A program made the translations under genes and the position numbers. Under the pieces are notes generated by a model. That model was not told where the DNA came from and searched no databases. It saw only the letters and a program-made list of their open reading frames with translations. Positions 1 through 8,652 of a DNA stretch of 64,000 nucleotides are shown piece by piece. Within the stretch, counting starts at the first letter, position 1. Each line of letters begins with the position of its first letter. This DNA is from Brevibacillus laterosporus DSM 25 (GTDB lineage: Bacteria > Bacillota > Bacilli > Brevibacillales > Brevibacillaceae): positions 1,429,501-1,493,500 of the forward strand of contig NZ_CP017705.1 of the NCBI RefSeq assembly GCF_002706795.1, in the 5' to 3' direction.

Positions 1-687
1 ATTTAGCTCTTCCAGCTTATCTTTTGCCAGAAGCTCATAGCTCATTCCATAACGTTTTGCTACCTCAATCGCTCTTTGTGCTAATTCATGTGGAGGTAAG
101 TAATTCCCTGGCTCATTCACTAACGTACGAGCTAGATTCGTACCAGTACCAAATGCTTGTGCCATCTGCAATCCTTTTTCTGCTTTAGCTTCTTGCTCTT
201 CATTGACTACAATTTCTACTGTTTGAAAAGAAGGTTTGTTTTTTGGAATCGCTCGGTATCCTTCATATGCATAGGTTCCTAGTAAAAAGGCTTCACCCAC
301 CGCTTGGGTCAAGCGCTCTACGTCGAGATTGGTTTGCTCCGTTAATAGGATGGCAAGGCTTTTCTTAGATGCTTCTATTTTGAGCTGTTGCACGACTTTA
401 GCAAACGCATCTCGTGCGGAGATAAAATCTAACTCTGCCATTTCTCCCATACCTAGAAATACGAGTCGAGTGGCTGTCAATTGTCCCAATGTATGTAGGA
501 TGGTTACTTTGCCCTTTTGATCACTAATCTCGCCTGTTTGGAGCATATGTGACATTTGCTGATGGAATACTGCATCTAGCTCATTCCATTCCTGTGTATG
601 TATCGTTTGATTCTGATAAATTGGTAGGATGAAATAATCTGTTCCTTTTTCCAAATAAGAAGGATTTTTTGCTTCAATATGTATCAA
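1..687 (-). CDS. pepA: Leucyl aminopeptidase (M17), N-terminal part; 3' end outside window
   Basis: The reverse strand is open for 229 codons from a TTG at 687 to the window edge. A GAGGG ribosome site sits 7 bases upstream of that TTG. The translation contains the M17 stretch around FGTGTNLARTLVNEPGNYLP, which marks the junction between the N-terminal macro-like domain and the catalytic domain of cytosolic leucyl aminopeptidase. The metal-binding and catalytic residues would lie further on, outside the window. The family removes N-terminal residues from peptides in the cytoplasm. In B. subtilis this gene (yuiE/pepA) is next to yuiD, as it nearly is here. The TTG start is the only one with a good ribosome site. 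Confidence 0.88.
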   Translation of the reverse strand, partial: MIHIEAKNPSYLEKGTDYFILPIYQNQTIHTQEWNELDAVFHQQMSHMLQTGEISDQKGKVTILHTLGQLTATRLVFLGMGEMAELDFISARDAFAKVVQQLKIEASKKSLAILLTEQTNLDVERLTQAVGEAFLLGTYAYEGYRAIPKNKPSFQTVEIVVNEEQEAKAEKGLQMAQAFGTGTNLARTLVNEPGNYLPPHELAQRAIEVAKRYGMSYELLAKDKLEELN

Positions 688-776
688 TGCTGTACCCTCG
701 TTTCTTGAATGTACACCCTATATCTTACTATCACTTAGACTTGATATACGTGCCATTTTATTTCTATTATACTGTT

Positions 777-1166
777 CTAATCTGTGATCCCCTTCGTCAC
801 CAACTGAAATGTACGATAGGGGAATTCCAGTTTATCCACCTCATCATACGGAATCATTTCAGAAGAAGGCAAGGCTTGCAGACACTTCTCTAAATAGAGA
901 AGTACCTCATCCACTGGCAAATCCCAATATTGTGGTGAATATGCTTTTAAATATTTATGAGCATTCGTAAACATCCAACGTGCACCTTTTATATTTCCAC
1001 ATTCCAAATGATACAAGCCTACAGCCATTTGGAGCAAACCTTGTAAAAACTTATTGGTTTTTTGCTCCATCCAAATGTCTTCCAAGAGATCATGACAATC
1101 ATAAAATTCTCGTTGATTAAATTTAATAAAGAATTGAATATATTGCTCGGGATATCGCTGTTGCAT
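777..1166 (-). CDS. DUF309 family protein
   Basis: This is a 129-aa helical protein. The motif FNQREFYDCHDLLEDIWMEQ near residues 16-35, followed by a second helix pair (LQGLLQMAVGLYHLECGN), is the signature of DUF309. That family is small and alpha-helical and its role is unknown. A GGGAGG ribosome site precedes the ATG. The gene lies between pepA (same strand, about 90 bases downstream) and the oppositely oriented yuiD, so it may share a transcript with pepA. No signal peptide or membrane segment is visible. Confidence 0.82.
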   Translation of the reverse strand: MQQRYPEQYIQFFIKFNQREFYDCHDLLEDIWMEQKTNKFLQGLLQMAVGLYHLECGNIKGARWMFTNAHKYLKAYSPQYWDLPVDEVLLYLEKCLQALPSSEMIPYDEVDKLEFPYRTFQLVTKGITD

Positions 1167-1405
1167 AGTGCTCCCTCCCGTACTTTTTTTCTTACATCAT
1201 ATCATACATGGAAATATTCAAATTTGCTTTTATCTTATCGTGCAAGAATCTTCCTCTAGTTAGAGCTTATGAAGTTGTAAATAATATTTACAAGATAAAT
1301 GCGCAATCTTTATCATCCGTAAGAAAAAGTTAAGGAAGTATATATTCAGTTTCTGTTACAATAACATGTAGGATTAAGTCTATACGAAAGGAACGGAATA
1401 TCTGC

Positions 1406-1879
1406 ATGACCATCTTAGACAATTTCCCTTTGTGGTCGGCGCTTTTGGCGATTGGGTTGGCCCAATTCATCAAAATCCCCTTGAATTATCTGGCGACCCG
1501 CGAATGGAGTTGGCCACTGATGTTCAGCACGGGAGGCATGCCCAGTTCCCATTCCGCCGCCGTCACCGCACTTTCTACTGCTGTCGCCCTTGAAGAGGGC
1601 TTATCCAGCAATGCCTTCGCTATTTCAGCCATCATCGGCGTCATCGTTATGTTCGATGCAACTGGTGTTCGCCGCCATGCTGGCATGCAAGCTGTTGTAT
1701 TAAATAAGCTAGTAGAGGAATTTAATCATTTACTGGAAGGTATGAAAACCTTCAAAGTACATCCGCGCACAGAAAAAACGAAAAAGTTAAAAGAGCTTCT
1801 AGGTCATCAACCAATCGAGGTGTTTATGGGTGGTTGGTTAGGTATTATTGTCTCACTGTGCCTACGTCCATTCTGGTAA
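1406..1879 (+). CDS. yuiD: Divergent PAP2 family membrane protein (DUF212, YuiD-like)
   Basis: This 157-aa membrane protein carries the divergent PAP2/DUF212 motifs: IKIPLNY near the N-terminus, GGMPSSHSA in the middle and FDATGVRRHAGMQA after it. These resemble the phosphatase motifs of type-2 phosphatidic acid phosphatases, but substrate and activity are not established for the family. There are about three or four hydrophobic segments. An AAGGAA-type ribosome site precedes the ATG. B. subtilis YuiD is the closest named relative that I recognise, and pepA and the YuiC-like gene are neighbours here too. The btuF-like gene starts 27 bases downstream on the same strand, so the two are probably co-transcribed. 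Confidence 0.85.
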   Translation: MTILDNFPLWSALLAIGLAQFIKIPLNYLATREWSWPLMFSTGGMPSSHSAAVTALSTAVALEEGLSSNAFAISAIIGVIVMFDATGVRRHAGMQAVVLNKLVEEFNHLLEGMKTFKVHPRTEKTKKLKELLGHQPIEVFMGGWLGIIVSLCLRPFW

Positions 1880-1906
1880 ACATACTCACATGGGGAGGAA
1901 GTAGAT

Positions 1907-2695
1907 GTGAGAATTATCTCGATTTGCCCAAGTAATACTGAAATTCTGTATGCTTTGGATGCAGGTGAACACGTTATTGCACTTGATGATCATTCTGATT
2001 GGCCATTAGAATGGCAACACCTTCCAAAAGTCGGACCAGACCTGAATATTGATATGGATAAAGTCGAAGCTCTACAACCTGATCTTGTAATTGCATCACT
2101 CAGTGTCCCTGGTATGGAGAAGAACATCGAAGAATTAAAGAAACGCAATCTTCCTTACATTATTCTTGATCCTGCTCACATTACAGATATCGCAGAAAAT
2201 ATTCGTGAGGTGGGTAGATCAATCAATCAGGTGGAGAAAGCAGAACAGGTAGCCACACATTTTATCGAACGGATCGAGCAAATTCGCATGCTAACCAAGA
2301 ATGTAAGTGAGCGTCCTAACCTTTACTGGGAATGGTGGCCCAATCCATTATATACACCTGGCAGTACAAACTGGCTAACTAATGTCAGTGAATTAGCAGG
2401 AGCCACAAATGTGTTCGCTGATTACAATACTGATAATGTAAAAACCAACCGTGATCAAGTCGCAGAGAGAAACCCTGATCATATCATGGTGGTATGGTGT
2501 GGAATCGAGATCAAAAGAATAAAGTCTTCTATGATTACAGATCGTCCAGAGTGGCAACAGATTACTGCCATACGCAATAATAACGTACATATTTTAGAAG
2601 AAGGACTATATTGTCGCCCCTCTCCGCGATTATTGGATGGATTGGAACAGCTAGTGAAAATCCTTCATCCTTCTCTAGGCACTTTATTAGACTAG
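1907..2695 (+). CDS. BtuF-like cobalamin/metal-chelate binding protein without signal peptide
   Basis: This 262-aa protein starts at a GTG behind a GGGGAGGAA ribosome site. It has the class III periplasmic-binding fold: an N-terminal RIISICPSNTEILYAL strand-helix, VEALQPDLVIAS in the first lobe and a long linking helix. That matches cobalamin-binding BtuF and related proteins. No signal peptide or lipobox is present, so the product is predicted to be cytoplasmic. This is common for the stand-alone Firmicute version, and it argues against a simple role as an ABC-importer lipoprotein. No permease or ATPase gene is nearby. The ligand is unproven. It is followed by a strong bidirectional terminator. 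Confidence 0.75.
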   Translation: MRIISICPSNTEILYALDAGEHVIALDDHSDWPLEWQHLPKVGPDLNIDMDKVEALQPDLVIASLSVPGMEKNIEELKKRNLPYIILDPAHITDIAENIREVGRSINQVEKAEQVATHFIERIEQIRMLTKNVSERPNLYWEWWPNPLYTPGSTNWLTNVSELAGATNVFADYNTDNVKTNRDQVAERNPDHIMVVWCGIEIKRIKSSMITDRPEWQQITAIRNNNVHILEEGLYCRPSPRLLDGLEQLVKILHPSLGTLLD

Positions 2696-2770
2696 GCGAT
2701 AGTTGTTGCTCTTCAGTTCCAACAAAGCCATAACTATCTCAATATGAACTTTTTTATAGCCTTTAGTAAC

Positions 2771-2813
2771 AAGAAAAAAGACCTGGCATGAATGCCTCAG
2801 GTCTTTTTTCTTG
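2771..2813. terminator. Bidirectional Rho-independent terminator between the btuF-like gene and the yuiC-like gene
   Basis: The stem AAAAAAGACCTG..CAGGTCTTTTTT has A- and T-tracts on both sides. It lies between two convergent genes and can serve both strands. Confidence 0.85.
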
Positions 2814-3491
2814 TTAATTCGTGATTCTTGCAAAAGCTTCTACACCATCTTTATTTAAGGCCTTCATCATTTCCTCATTTACAAATCCTTTTCCACGATG
2901 GATAACAAAGACCTCTACTTCACGCTTACCCCACTGGCTGTATACGTCATTTTTTGTATTGAAATACAAATCCAGCTTCTTACCACGGATTGCTCCACCT
3001 TTATCGGCAACTACTCCATAACCATAGCCAGGAACGTACAATACCGTCCCAAGCGGGAAAATATGAAGATCAGCAGCAATCGTGGAGTACGTCCCACGAT
3101 GTACCTTTATACCAGAGTACGTAATACCATACGAGGGATGTCCTGGGCTTTTTCCAGTTGATTCTACACCTGCATAATAACCAGTAGCCACGACCCGTAC
3201 CTTAGGGTATTGGTTTAAAATAGCTGTTTCGTCTGATTTATTTATTCTATTTCCTAATTTGTTGTTTTGCGATTGATTGTCCTTTTGTGTGTCCATATTT
3301 GTTTCTGTCATGGAGCTTGAAAGCACATATCTTTTCTTGATCATTTTGTAGCCTTCTTTTTTCTCGTGCAAACCAAGTGAACTGGTGGTGCCTCCTGCAT
3401 CAATGATGGTAGAAGAATAGCCATGTGACGTAGCACCAAGCAGGAATACCATACTAATCGTGAGTAAACTCACAAAACGTACCCATTTCAT
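2814..3491 (-). CDS. yuiC: 3D-domain cell-wall hydrolase-like protein (YuiC family)
   Basis: This 225-aa protein has an N-terminal signal/anchor segment (residues about 5-25). A 3D domain occupies the C-terminal half, with the three conserved aspartates visible in STIAADLHIFPLGT, GVVADKGG and KLDLYF. This double-psi beta-barrel fold is shared with MltA-type lytic transglycosylases. B. subtilis YuiC is a muralytic, stationary-phase-survival-type enzyme, and the neighbouring yuiB, yuiA and yuiD genes support that assignment. The protein should act on peptidoglycan outside the membrane. An AT-rich linker of about 80 residues separates the signal segment from the domain. It ends directly at a bidirectional terminator. 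Confidence 0.85.
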   Translation of the reverse strand: MKWVRFVSLLTISMVFLLGATSHGYSSTIIDAGGTTSSLGLHEKKEGYKMIKKRYVLSSSMTETNMDTQKDNQSQNNKLGNRINKSDETAILNQYPKVRVVATGYYAGVESTGKSPGHPSYGITYSGIKVHRGTYSTIAADLHIFPLGTVLYVPGYGYGVVADKGGAIRGKKLDLYFNTKNDVYSQWGKREVEVFVIHRGKGFVNEEMMKALNKDGVEAFARITN

Positions 3492-3602
3492 CTTTTATTT
3501 GCCTCCTCTCATCATCTAGTCATTTCCAATAGTGAGAGAGGATATACATTATTTACTAGAACACAAAAAAACATCCCCTGATTTCTCAAGGGATGCTACC
3601 CA

Positions 3603-3953
3603 TTAAAACATCCGATACCCTTTTTTACGTAAGATTTGAATCGTCCAGCCACTAGCAAAAGTACCAACGATTCCGGCATACAACACAAGATAATCCCAAA
3701 TAGATGGTGGCGTATCTTTTACAATGAGGGAAATTACTACATAACCAATTAGTCCAATGGTAAGCGCAAAAGGAAGCCATGTCGTTTTTAACAGCATATT
3801 TAAAATAAAGCCGATGCCAAAGCCTAAAATACTAAATAACACAACAGAGATGATAAGTGTTATTGGGTTTAATGCCATAAACATAACAGGAGATACCTCC
3901 GAATTTGGTTTATATTCTGACTTTAGTGTATCCAAAAGTGCTTTAACGGTCAA
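3603..3953 (-). CDS. yuiB: YuiB-like membrane protein
   Basis: This 116-aa protein has three hydrophobic segments, including the characteristic FSILGFGIGFILNMLLKTTW stretch of YuiB proteins. The start used here is TTG at 3953 with an AGGAAG ribosome site 9 bases upstream. An internal ATG giving MFMALNPITL is possible but lacks a comparable site. The function is unknown. It lies between the YuiC-like gene and YuiA on the same strand, the same cluster as in B. subtilis. A short hairpin-rich stretch (3565-3602) separates it from yuiC. Confidence 0.72.
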   Translation of the reverse strand: MTVKALLDTLKSEYKPNSEVSPVMFMALNPITLIISVVLFSILGFGIGFILNMLLKTTWLPFALTIGLIGYVVISLIVKDTPPSIWDYLVLYAGIVGTFASGWTIQILRKKGYRMF

Positions 3954-4061
3954 TTAAACAACTTCCTAAAGAAAATGTTTATCAAATTTCTGGCTTCACT
4001 AGGTTCGAAAAAGGCTTTCAGTAGTAGCAAAGCAAAGGATGTCCCTACTCGCACCCCAATG

Positions 4062-4102
4062 AAAAAAGTAGCCCTGCATCCTAAGATGTCGTGGGCTACT
4101 TC
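4062..4102 (-). terminator. Rho-independent terminator downstream of yuiA
   Basis: Read on the minus strand, GTAGCCC pairs with GGGCTAC around a small inner CATC/GATG hairpin, and a run of T follows. It lies between yuiA and yuiB. Confidence 0.7.
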
Positions 4103-4170
4103 AGGATTTTCCATTCAATTTCCATCAATACTCTCTTCCATTCTACCTATTATTTTACTCTCTAATATTC

Positions 4171-4320
4171 TTATGATCGGATTGGTTCTAATTGCTTATA
4201 CAGTTCAATATTCATTCCATTGCCTTTACAGCTTGGACAATTCTCCGTTCCACCAACTGCTACATGAAAGTATCCCTCGCCTTTACAATATGGACATGCT
4301 TCTTCCGTATGTTTCCTCAT
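4171..4320 (-). CDS. yuiA: YuiA-like small zinc-finger protein (49 aa)
   Basis: This short reverse-strand gene encodes 49 aa. It has two CxxC-x-G-x-G knuckles, CPYCKGEGYF and CPSCKGNG, resembling half of a DnaJ-type zinc-binding module. A strong GGAGAGAGG ribosome site precedes the ATG at 4320, and a terminator follows. The size, the paired cysteine knuckles and the position beside yuiB and yuiC match B. subtilis YuiA. The role is unknown; zinc binding is inferred from the four cysteines. Confidence 0.82.
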   Translation of the reverse strand: MRKHTEEACPYCKGEGYFHVAVGGTENCPSCKGNGMNIELYKQLEPIRS

Positions 4321-4427
4321 TGTTCCTCTCTCCATTTCGTTTTCTTTTATTTTCTGATAATTTAGTTTTTAAAATGATAACAGCATTTCTGAGGGATTTC
4401 CACCTTTATTTTCTTGCAAAAAGAATC

Positions 4428-4463
4428 AAAAAACCTGATGTAAGCGGAACCATCAGGTTTTTT
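4428..4463. terminator. Bidirectional terminator downstream of the Nudix gene
   Basis: The perfect stem AAAAAACCTGATG..CATCAGGTTTTTT surrounds a 10-base loop. It is placed just after the stop of the minus-strand Nudix gene. Confidence 0.85.
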
Positions 4464-4514
4464 CTGATTATTTCAGAGCTTATTTCCATCAATCTCGACA
4501 TCTTGTACATCTAT

Positions 4515-4991
4515 CTAGGTAAAAATCTTATAACTTGAATAATCAAATATAGGATTAGGCTCATATGTTTTTCCTACTAGATAGGATGACATGGTGGGAA
4601 CATGAGGCAAGATAATCTGAATATACTCTGTCGCAAGTGGGTCTATAAGCAAGTCATTAATGGGCATAAAAGTAGCGATCTCGATCTCACCTGCTTGAGG
4701 CTGTGGCTCACCTTCAACGTAATCCATCAGAAATACAATCATGTTATCACTAATTTCCTCACGAATAACGCCAGTACGCAAGGCTGCAACTTGACGTACA
4801 CGTGCAACTATACCTGTCTCTTCCAACACTTCTCGCACTGCCGCTTCATCCACTGTTTCCCCTGGGTCTACAAAACCAGCAGGAAAAGACCATTTCCCCT
4901 TTAATCCACCATATGTTTTCTTCACAACTAAAACTTCATCACCTTTAATTACGATACCACCAGCTGCAATCCATACCTTAGATTCTCTCAT
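4515..4991 (-). CDS. Nudix hydrolase
   Basis: This 158-aa protein has a complete Nudix box at residues 39-61, of the form GX5EX7REUXEEXGU (GFVDPGE..REVLEETGI). It should bind divalent metal and hydrolyse a nucleoside diphosphate linked to another group. The strand WIAAGGIVIKGDEVLVVKK before the box is typical of the family. The substrate cannot be read from the sequence. It is probably transcribed alone, since a bidirectional terminator follows and a convergent-type hairpin at 5048 precedes it. Confidence 0.9.
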   Translation of the reverse strand: MRESKVWIAAGGIVIKGDEVLVVKKTYGGLKGKWSFPAGFVDPGETVDEAAVREVLEETGIVARVRQVAALRTGVIREEISDNMIVFLMDYVEGEPQPQAGEIEIATFMPINDLLIDPLATEYIQIILPHVPTMSSYLVGKTYEPNPIFDYSSYKIFT

Positions 4992-5047
4992 TGCATCCTC
5001 CTATCTACTCCCTTGTTCTAGTATACGCTATCATTCCAACACAAAAA

Positions 5048-5085
5048 CCCTCCTATCTCTTTCTAACTACAAAGAGATAGGAGGG
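5048..5085 (-). terminator. Rho-independent terminator of the yumB operon
   Basis: A 15-bp stem, CCCTCCTATCTCTTT..AAAGAGATAGGAGGG, is followed on the minus strand by TTTTTG. It lies just after the 84-aa gene. Confidence 0.85.
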
Positions 5086-5114
5086 CTTGCCGTCCTCATT
5101 ATTACGAGCTATGG

Positions 5115-5369
5115 TTATTCTTCCTCATGAATATCCAATAAACCATGGTCAATCATGTACCGCAGATTCTCCTGATCACGCTCTCGACCTTTTTCTTTTA
5201 AACGTTCAATGGCGGGCATTATCAGATGATCCACTTCGCTTTGAATGTGGTAGGACAAATCATAACGTTCCTGTTGCTCCAGATATGCCCCGACGTCCAT
5301 AAGCGCATTATATCGGTCTAACTCTTCGCGTGTAAGAAGTCCTCTTACCTGTACACTAGCATGGCGCAT
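5115..5369 (-). CDS. Conserved hypothetical protein, 84 aa, coupled to yumB
   Basis: I do not recognise this family. It is a soluble, charged, mostly helical 84-aa protein with no cysteine motif or membrane segment. Its start is 11 bases after the yumB stop, with a GGAGAG ribosome site formed from the yumB end, so translation is probably coupled. A clear terminator follows. The operon position suggests a role linked to the NADH dehydrogenase, but nothing in the residues shows what that role is. Confidence 0.7.
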   Translation of the reverse strand: MRHASVQVRGLLTREELDRYNALMDVGAYLEQQERYDLSYHIQSEVDHLIMPAIERLKEKGRERDQENLRYMIDHGLLDIHEEE

Positions 5370-5380
5370 TCGCTACTCTC

Positions 5381-6580
5381 CTAGAGACGAATTTTTTTCA
5401 AGATCATTCCAATACCGCCGATTTTGTAAAGGTAACGAACGTCACTACCCTTTTTCATCAATGCGGCAGACAATCCGAATAGTTTTTTCTTATTAAAGAT
5501 GATACCCATTCCCTCACCTTTACCAAGAGAAGCAAGAGTACCTTGTAAATTTGGTACGAAAGGTACCATCGCTAGTTTTTCACCACGAACCAAAGCTTTC
5601 AAGTTGCGGGATACGTTCTCGCCCTCTTGAATAGAAATTTGAGCTGTTGGTGGATATGGACGACCTTCAGCATTGAATACCAATGCGCAGTCTCCGATGA
5701 CAAATACGTTCTCATAACCAGGAGCACGCATGAATTCATCTACTTTAACACGTCCACGCATTACTTCAAAACCGGATTTTTCAACAACGGAATTCCCACG
5801 AACCCCACCTGTCCAAATAACGGTTTTAGACTTAATCTCTTCGCCTGTAGCTAAAATAACACCGTCTGGCGTGCATTGTTTAATAGGTGTATTGATCTTG
5901 AATTCAACACCTTTGCTACTCAATAGATTCATTGCATAGTCTACTAGATCCTTATCAAATCCAGGCAATGCACTTGGAGCTGCTTCAATGCTATATACTT
6001 TCACCAAAGATGGGTCAATGTTGTACTCACGGCAAAGCTCAGGGATACGGTTTACCAATTCACCTGAGAATTCAATTCCTGTGAACCCTGCTCCACCAAC
6101 CACAAACGTCAAATAGTCTGTACGTTCTGGTTCGCTATTATAAGAAGCAAACATATATTCAATGTGTTCTTTAATCTTTTGGACTGCATTGATGCTACGG
6201 ATTGTAAGTGCATTTTCTTTAAGACCTTCAATACCAAATGTTTCTGGGTCACTACCTAGACTAATAACCAGATAGTCGTATTCTAGTTCCGTTCCATCTT
6301 CAAGCGTTACTTTTTGTTGTTCACCAGAAATGTTTGCAACCGTACCTTTGATCACATTTACTTTATTTTTATCAATGATTTCATTTAGGAAAATTTGAGC
6401 TCGACTAGCTGGCATTGTACCTGCTGCTGGCTCATGAAGCCATGTTGTTAAATAGTGATAATCATGCTTGCTGACTAAAGTCACTTCTGCTTCATTATGA
6501 TTTAGTTTTTTTTGCAATTCACAAGCGGTAGTAACGCCGCCATAGCCTGCCCCCAGAATTAGAATCTTTGGTGTACTCAT
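5381..6580 (-). CDS. yumB: Type II NADH dehydrogenase (NDH-2), YumB-like
   Basis: This 399-aa flavoprotein has an N-terminal FAD-binding GxGxxG (ILILGAGYGGVTTACEL) and a second nucleotide-binding GGAGFTGIEFSGEL in the middle. Near the C-terminus are the FAD-contacting GDCALVFN and the quinone-site-like PPTAQISIQEG. It fits non-proton-pumping NADH:quinone oxidoreductase, a peripheral membrane enzyme. The ATG at 6580 (MSTPKIL) is chosen because AGGAG lies 7 bases upstream. The frame stays open further upstream, but without a ribosome site. It is divergent from yumC and shares an intergenic region with phased repeats (6725-6788). Confidence 0.9.
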   Translation of the reverse strand: MSTPKILILGAGYGGVTTACELQKKLNHNEAEVTLVSKHDYHYLTTWLHEPAAGTMPASRAQIFLNEIIDKNKVNVIKGTVANISGEQQKVTLEDGTELEYDYLVISLGSDPETFGIEGLKENALTIRSINAVQKIKEHIEYMFASYNSEPERTDYLTFVVGGAGFTGIEFSGELVNRIPELCREYNIDPSLVKVYSIEAAPSALPGFDKDLVDYAMNLLSSKGVEFKINTPIKQCTPDGVILATGEEIKSKTVIWTGGVRGNSVVEKSGFEVMRGRVKVDEFMRAPGYENVFVIGDCALVFNAEGRPYPPTAQISIQEGENVSRNLKALVRGEKLAMVPFVPNLQGTLASLGKGEGMGIIFNKKKLFGLSAALMKKGSDVRYLYKIGGIGMILKKIRL

Positions 6581-6724
6581 GGGTAAACTCCTTCCATCTC
6601 TCATTACGATTTTTTCTAAATCATCTTGCATCATGTGTTTTTTTTCACGATAAAAGATAGTATCTATACTGTTCCCTGCATCATAAGAAAATAATAGCAA
6701 TAGTGGTTATCTCAAAAAATTACA

Positions 6725-6788
6725 GTGAAAATTAAGCATGTCACAGTGAAAAAGATCAAATATCTGTGAAAAAATGCACATATTTCAC
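6725..6788. promoter_or_regulatory. Phased GTGAAA repeats in the yumB-yumC divergent region
   Basis: GTGAAA occurs at 6725, 6746 and 6766 as direct repeats with 21- and 20-base spacing. Its complement TTTCAC follows at 6783. Two-turn helical phasing between divergent redox genes suggests tandem regulator sites. The regulator is not identified. The repeats resemble the TGTGAA half sites used by several redox regulators, but do not match a Rex or Fnr palindrome exactly. Confidence 0.45.
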
Positions 6789-6968
6789 TAACACAAACTA
6801 ATAATAGAGACATTTTTCGAGCTTTGCAAGTGGTTTTTGACACAAAATTGCCGAATTTTGCTCTAAAATGTTGTTGAATCATACTTTCTCTTTTTTTTCA
6901 GGTGTTTCGCTGTATATAATAGGAAGTGGCTTAGCATTTTTATAGTGAATATGGAGGTGTATGGGACT

Positions 6969-7973
6969 TTGAGTTCATTAAAACGAGATGAGCAGGTATA
7001 CGATCTAACAATTATTGGTGGGGGTCCCGCTGGTTTGTTTACGGCTTTTTACGGCGGTATGCGTCAAGCGAGCGTGAAAATCATCGAAAGCATGCCACAA
7101 TTAGGTGGACAATTAAGCGCGCTATATCCTGAAAAGTATATTTATGATGTAGCTGGATTTCCAAAAGTGCGCGCACAAGAATTGGTAGATGGACTAAAAA
7201 AACAAATCTCTCATTTTAACCCTACCATTTGCTTAGAAGAAAAGGTTGAAGATGTAGCAAAGCAAGCAGATGGAAGCTTAGAAATTACTACAGACAAAGG
7301 GGTGCATTACTCAAAAGCTATTATTATTACAGCAGGAGTTGGTGCGTTTGAACCTCGACGTCTGGAGCATCCCGACTCCATGAGCTTTGAAAAAACAAAC
7401 CTACATTATTTTGTTACTGATTTGAATGCCTTTAAAGATAAACGTGTTGTCCTATTTGGTGGTGGAGATTCCGCTGTCGATTGGGCAATGATGCTGGAGC
7501 CGATTGCGAAAGAAGTACATATCGTTCATCGTCGCGATAAATTCCGTGCACATGAGCATAGTGTAGAGAACATGATGGCTTCTCGGGTGAACGTACTAAC
7601 TCCTTATGAGCTTTCCTCCATCCAATCCGACCAAGGAAGAATTACTAGCCTTACGATTGAACATAGCACAAGCAAAGAGCTAACTGAGATCGAAGTGGAT
7701 GATGTGATTGTGAACTTCGGCTTCATTTCATCTTTAGGACCCATTAAAAATTGGGGAATTCAACTAGAGAAAAACTCCATTGTTGTAAACTCCAAAATGG
7801 AGACTAGTGTTCCTGGCATTTATGCGGCAGGCGATATTGCTACGTACCCGGGCAAAGTAAAACTGATTGCAGTTGGTTTTGGAGAAGCTCCTACGGCTGT
7901 TAACAATGCGATTGCCTATATCAATCCTAATGCCAAGCTTCAACCTGGACACTCCTCCAGTATGAATTTGTAA
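6969..7973 (+). CDS. yumC: Ferredoxin/flavodoxin-NADP+ reductase, type 2 (YumC-like)
   Basis: This 334-aa thioredoxin-reductase-like flavoprotein lacks the CxxC redox pair. It has FAD-binding [16 protein letters not shown] at the N-terminus, NADP-binding [17 protein letters not shown] and the C-terminal FAD contact [13 protein letters not shown]. This is the architecture of Bacillus-type ferredoxin-NADP reductase. The TTG at 6969 is preferred because GGAGGTG lies 8 bases upstream; the frame also has a GTG at 6945. It faces yumB across a shared control region and ends at a terminator. Confidence 0.9.
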   Translation: MSSLKRDEQVYDLTIIGGGPAGLFTAFYGGMRQASVKIIESMPQLGGQLSALYPEKYIYDVAGFPKVRAQELVDGLKKQISHFNPTICLEEKVEDVAKQADGSLEITTDKGVHYSKAIIITAGVGAFEPRRLEHPDSMSFEKTNLHYFVTDLNAFKDKRVVLFGGGDSAVDWAMMLEPIAKEVHIVHRRDKFRAHEHSVENMMASRVNVLTPYELSSIQSDQGRITSLTIEHSTSKELTEIEVDDVIVNFGFISSLGPIKNWGIQLEKNSIVVNSKMETSVPGIYAAGDIATYPGKVKLIAVGFGEAPTAVNNAIAYINPNAKLQPGHSSSMNL

Positions 7974-8032
7974 ACAGATTCAAAAACCGCTTATCGATAT
8001 AGACAGAACATTGTTAATTCACAAACTTTTAT

Positions 8033-8063
8033 CCCCTTCCCTTTATTGAGAAGGGGTTTTTTT
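8033..8063 (+). terminator. Rho-independent terminator of yumC
   Basis: CCCCTTC pairs with GAAGGGG, and seven T follow. Confidence 0.85.
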
Positions 8064-8110
8064 GTATAACGTTTCGCAAGCTCGCACACTCTATTTCTAG
8101 GAGGTGCGTT

Positions 8111-8383
8111 ATGAACAACTCCATTTGTCCGATTTGCAATGGATTCCAGGAATTATTAGAACGCTGTCCCAACTGCCGTAGCTATTTTCAAGACAAAGGG
8201 AAACTATCCGATTATCAAGGGGATTACAGTCCGTATGTCTCCATTGACGATAGTAAAAAATCAAACGGATATGCTGATTTCATTCCCCAGCTCTGTTTAC
8301 ATATATGTAGTTGTACAGAGTGTGGATGCTCGAAAATAGTACCCGTGCAGGAGCAGAGCATAACTTCGGTTCACTTGGATTAG
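8111..8383 (+). CDS. Small cysteine-rich zinc-ribbon-like protein (90 aa)
   Basis: This 90-aa protein has two CPxC knuckles near the N-terminus (CPIC and CPNC), 12 residues apart. A second cysteine/histidine cluster lies near the C-terminus (CLHICSCTECGC). Zinc binding by the N-terminal pair is likely. I do not recognise a named family. A TAGGAGGT ribosome site precedes the ATG and a terminator follows, so it is a single-gene transcript. Confidence 0.7.
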   Translation: MNNSICPICNGFQELLERCPNCRSYFQDKGKLSDYQGDYSPYVSIDDSKKSNGYADFIPQLCLHICSCTECGCSKIVPVQEQSITSVHLD

Positions 8384-8414
8384 GCACACTCATTTGAGTT
8401 TGTGCCTTTTTTTA
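8383..8414 (+). terminator. Rho-independent terminator of the zinc-ribbon gene
   Basis: GGCACACTCA pairs with TGAGTTTGTGCC and a T-run follows. Confidence 0.8.
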
Positions 8415-8547
8415 TTATCGTCTTATTCTTTTACTTCTTTTTTACCTTCCATTTCGAGTAAAATAAGAAAGGAACAGCATGTAGAAGCTTTTTGTAAACG
8501 TCTTATCTGGTTTCATGAAAATTAGTAACAAATTCTTTTTTACTAAA

Positions 8548-8573
8548 TGAAACTTCTCTCGTCTCCAGACGTA
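8548..8573 (+). promoter_or_regulatory. Sigma-W-type (ECF) promoter for the pspA operon
   Basis: TGAAAC, a 16-base spacer, then CGTA matches the sigma-W consensus of Bacillus. It lies 80 bases before the pspA start. The B. subtilis pspA operon is known to be sigma-W-dependent, which agrees with this reading. Confidence 0.75.
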
Positions 8574-8652
8574 ATACAGAGTATAAGCGCTGAAATGCTA
8601 GGGCCTCTGGGGCCTAACCCAATATGTTGCTACTAACAAGGAGGAATGCTTT

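Noticed and set aside
3975..4538. 187-codon plus-strand frame
   Set aside because: It covers yuiA and two terminators on the other strand and lacks a ribosome site and any domain.
6740..6790. Exact Rex or Fnr operator between yumB and yumC
   Set aside because: The spacing between GTGAAA and TTTCAC is too long for a Rex palindrome and no TTGAT-N4-ATCAA-type site is present; kept only as unassigned phased repeats.
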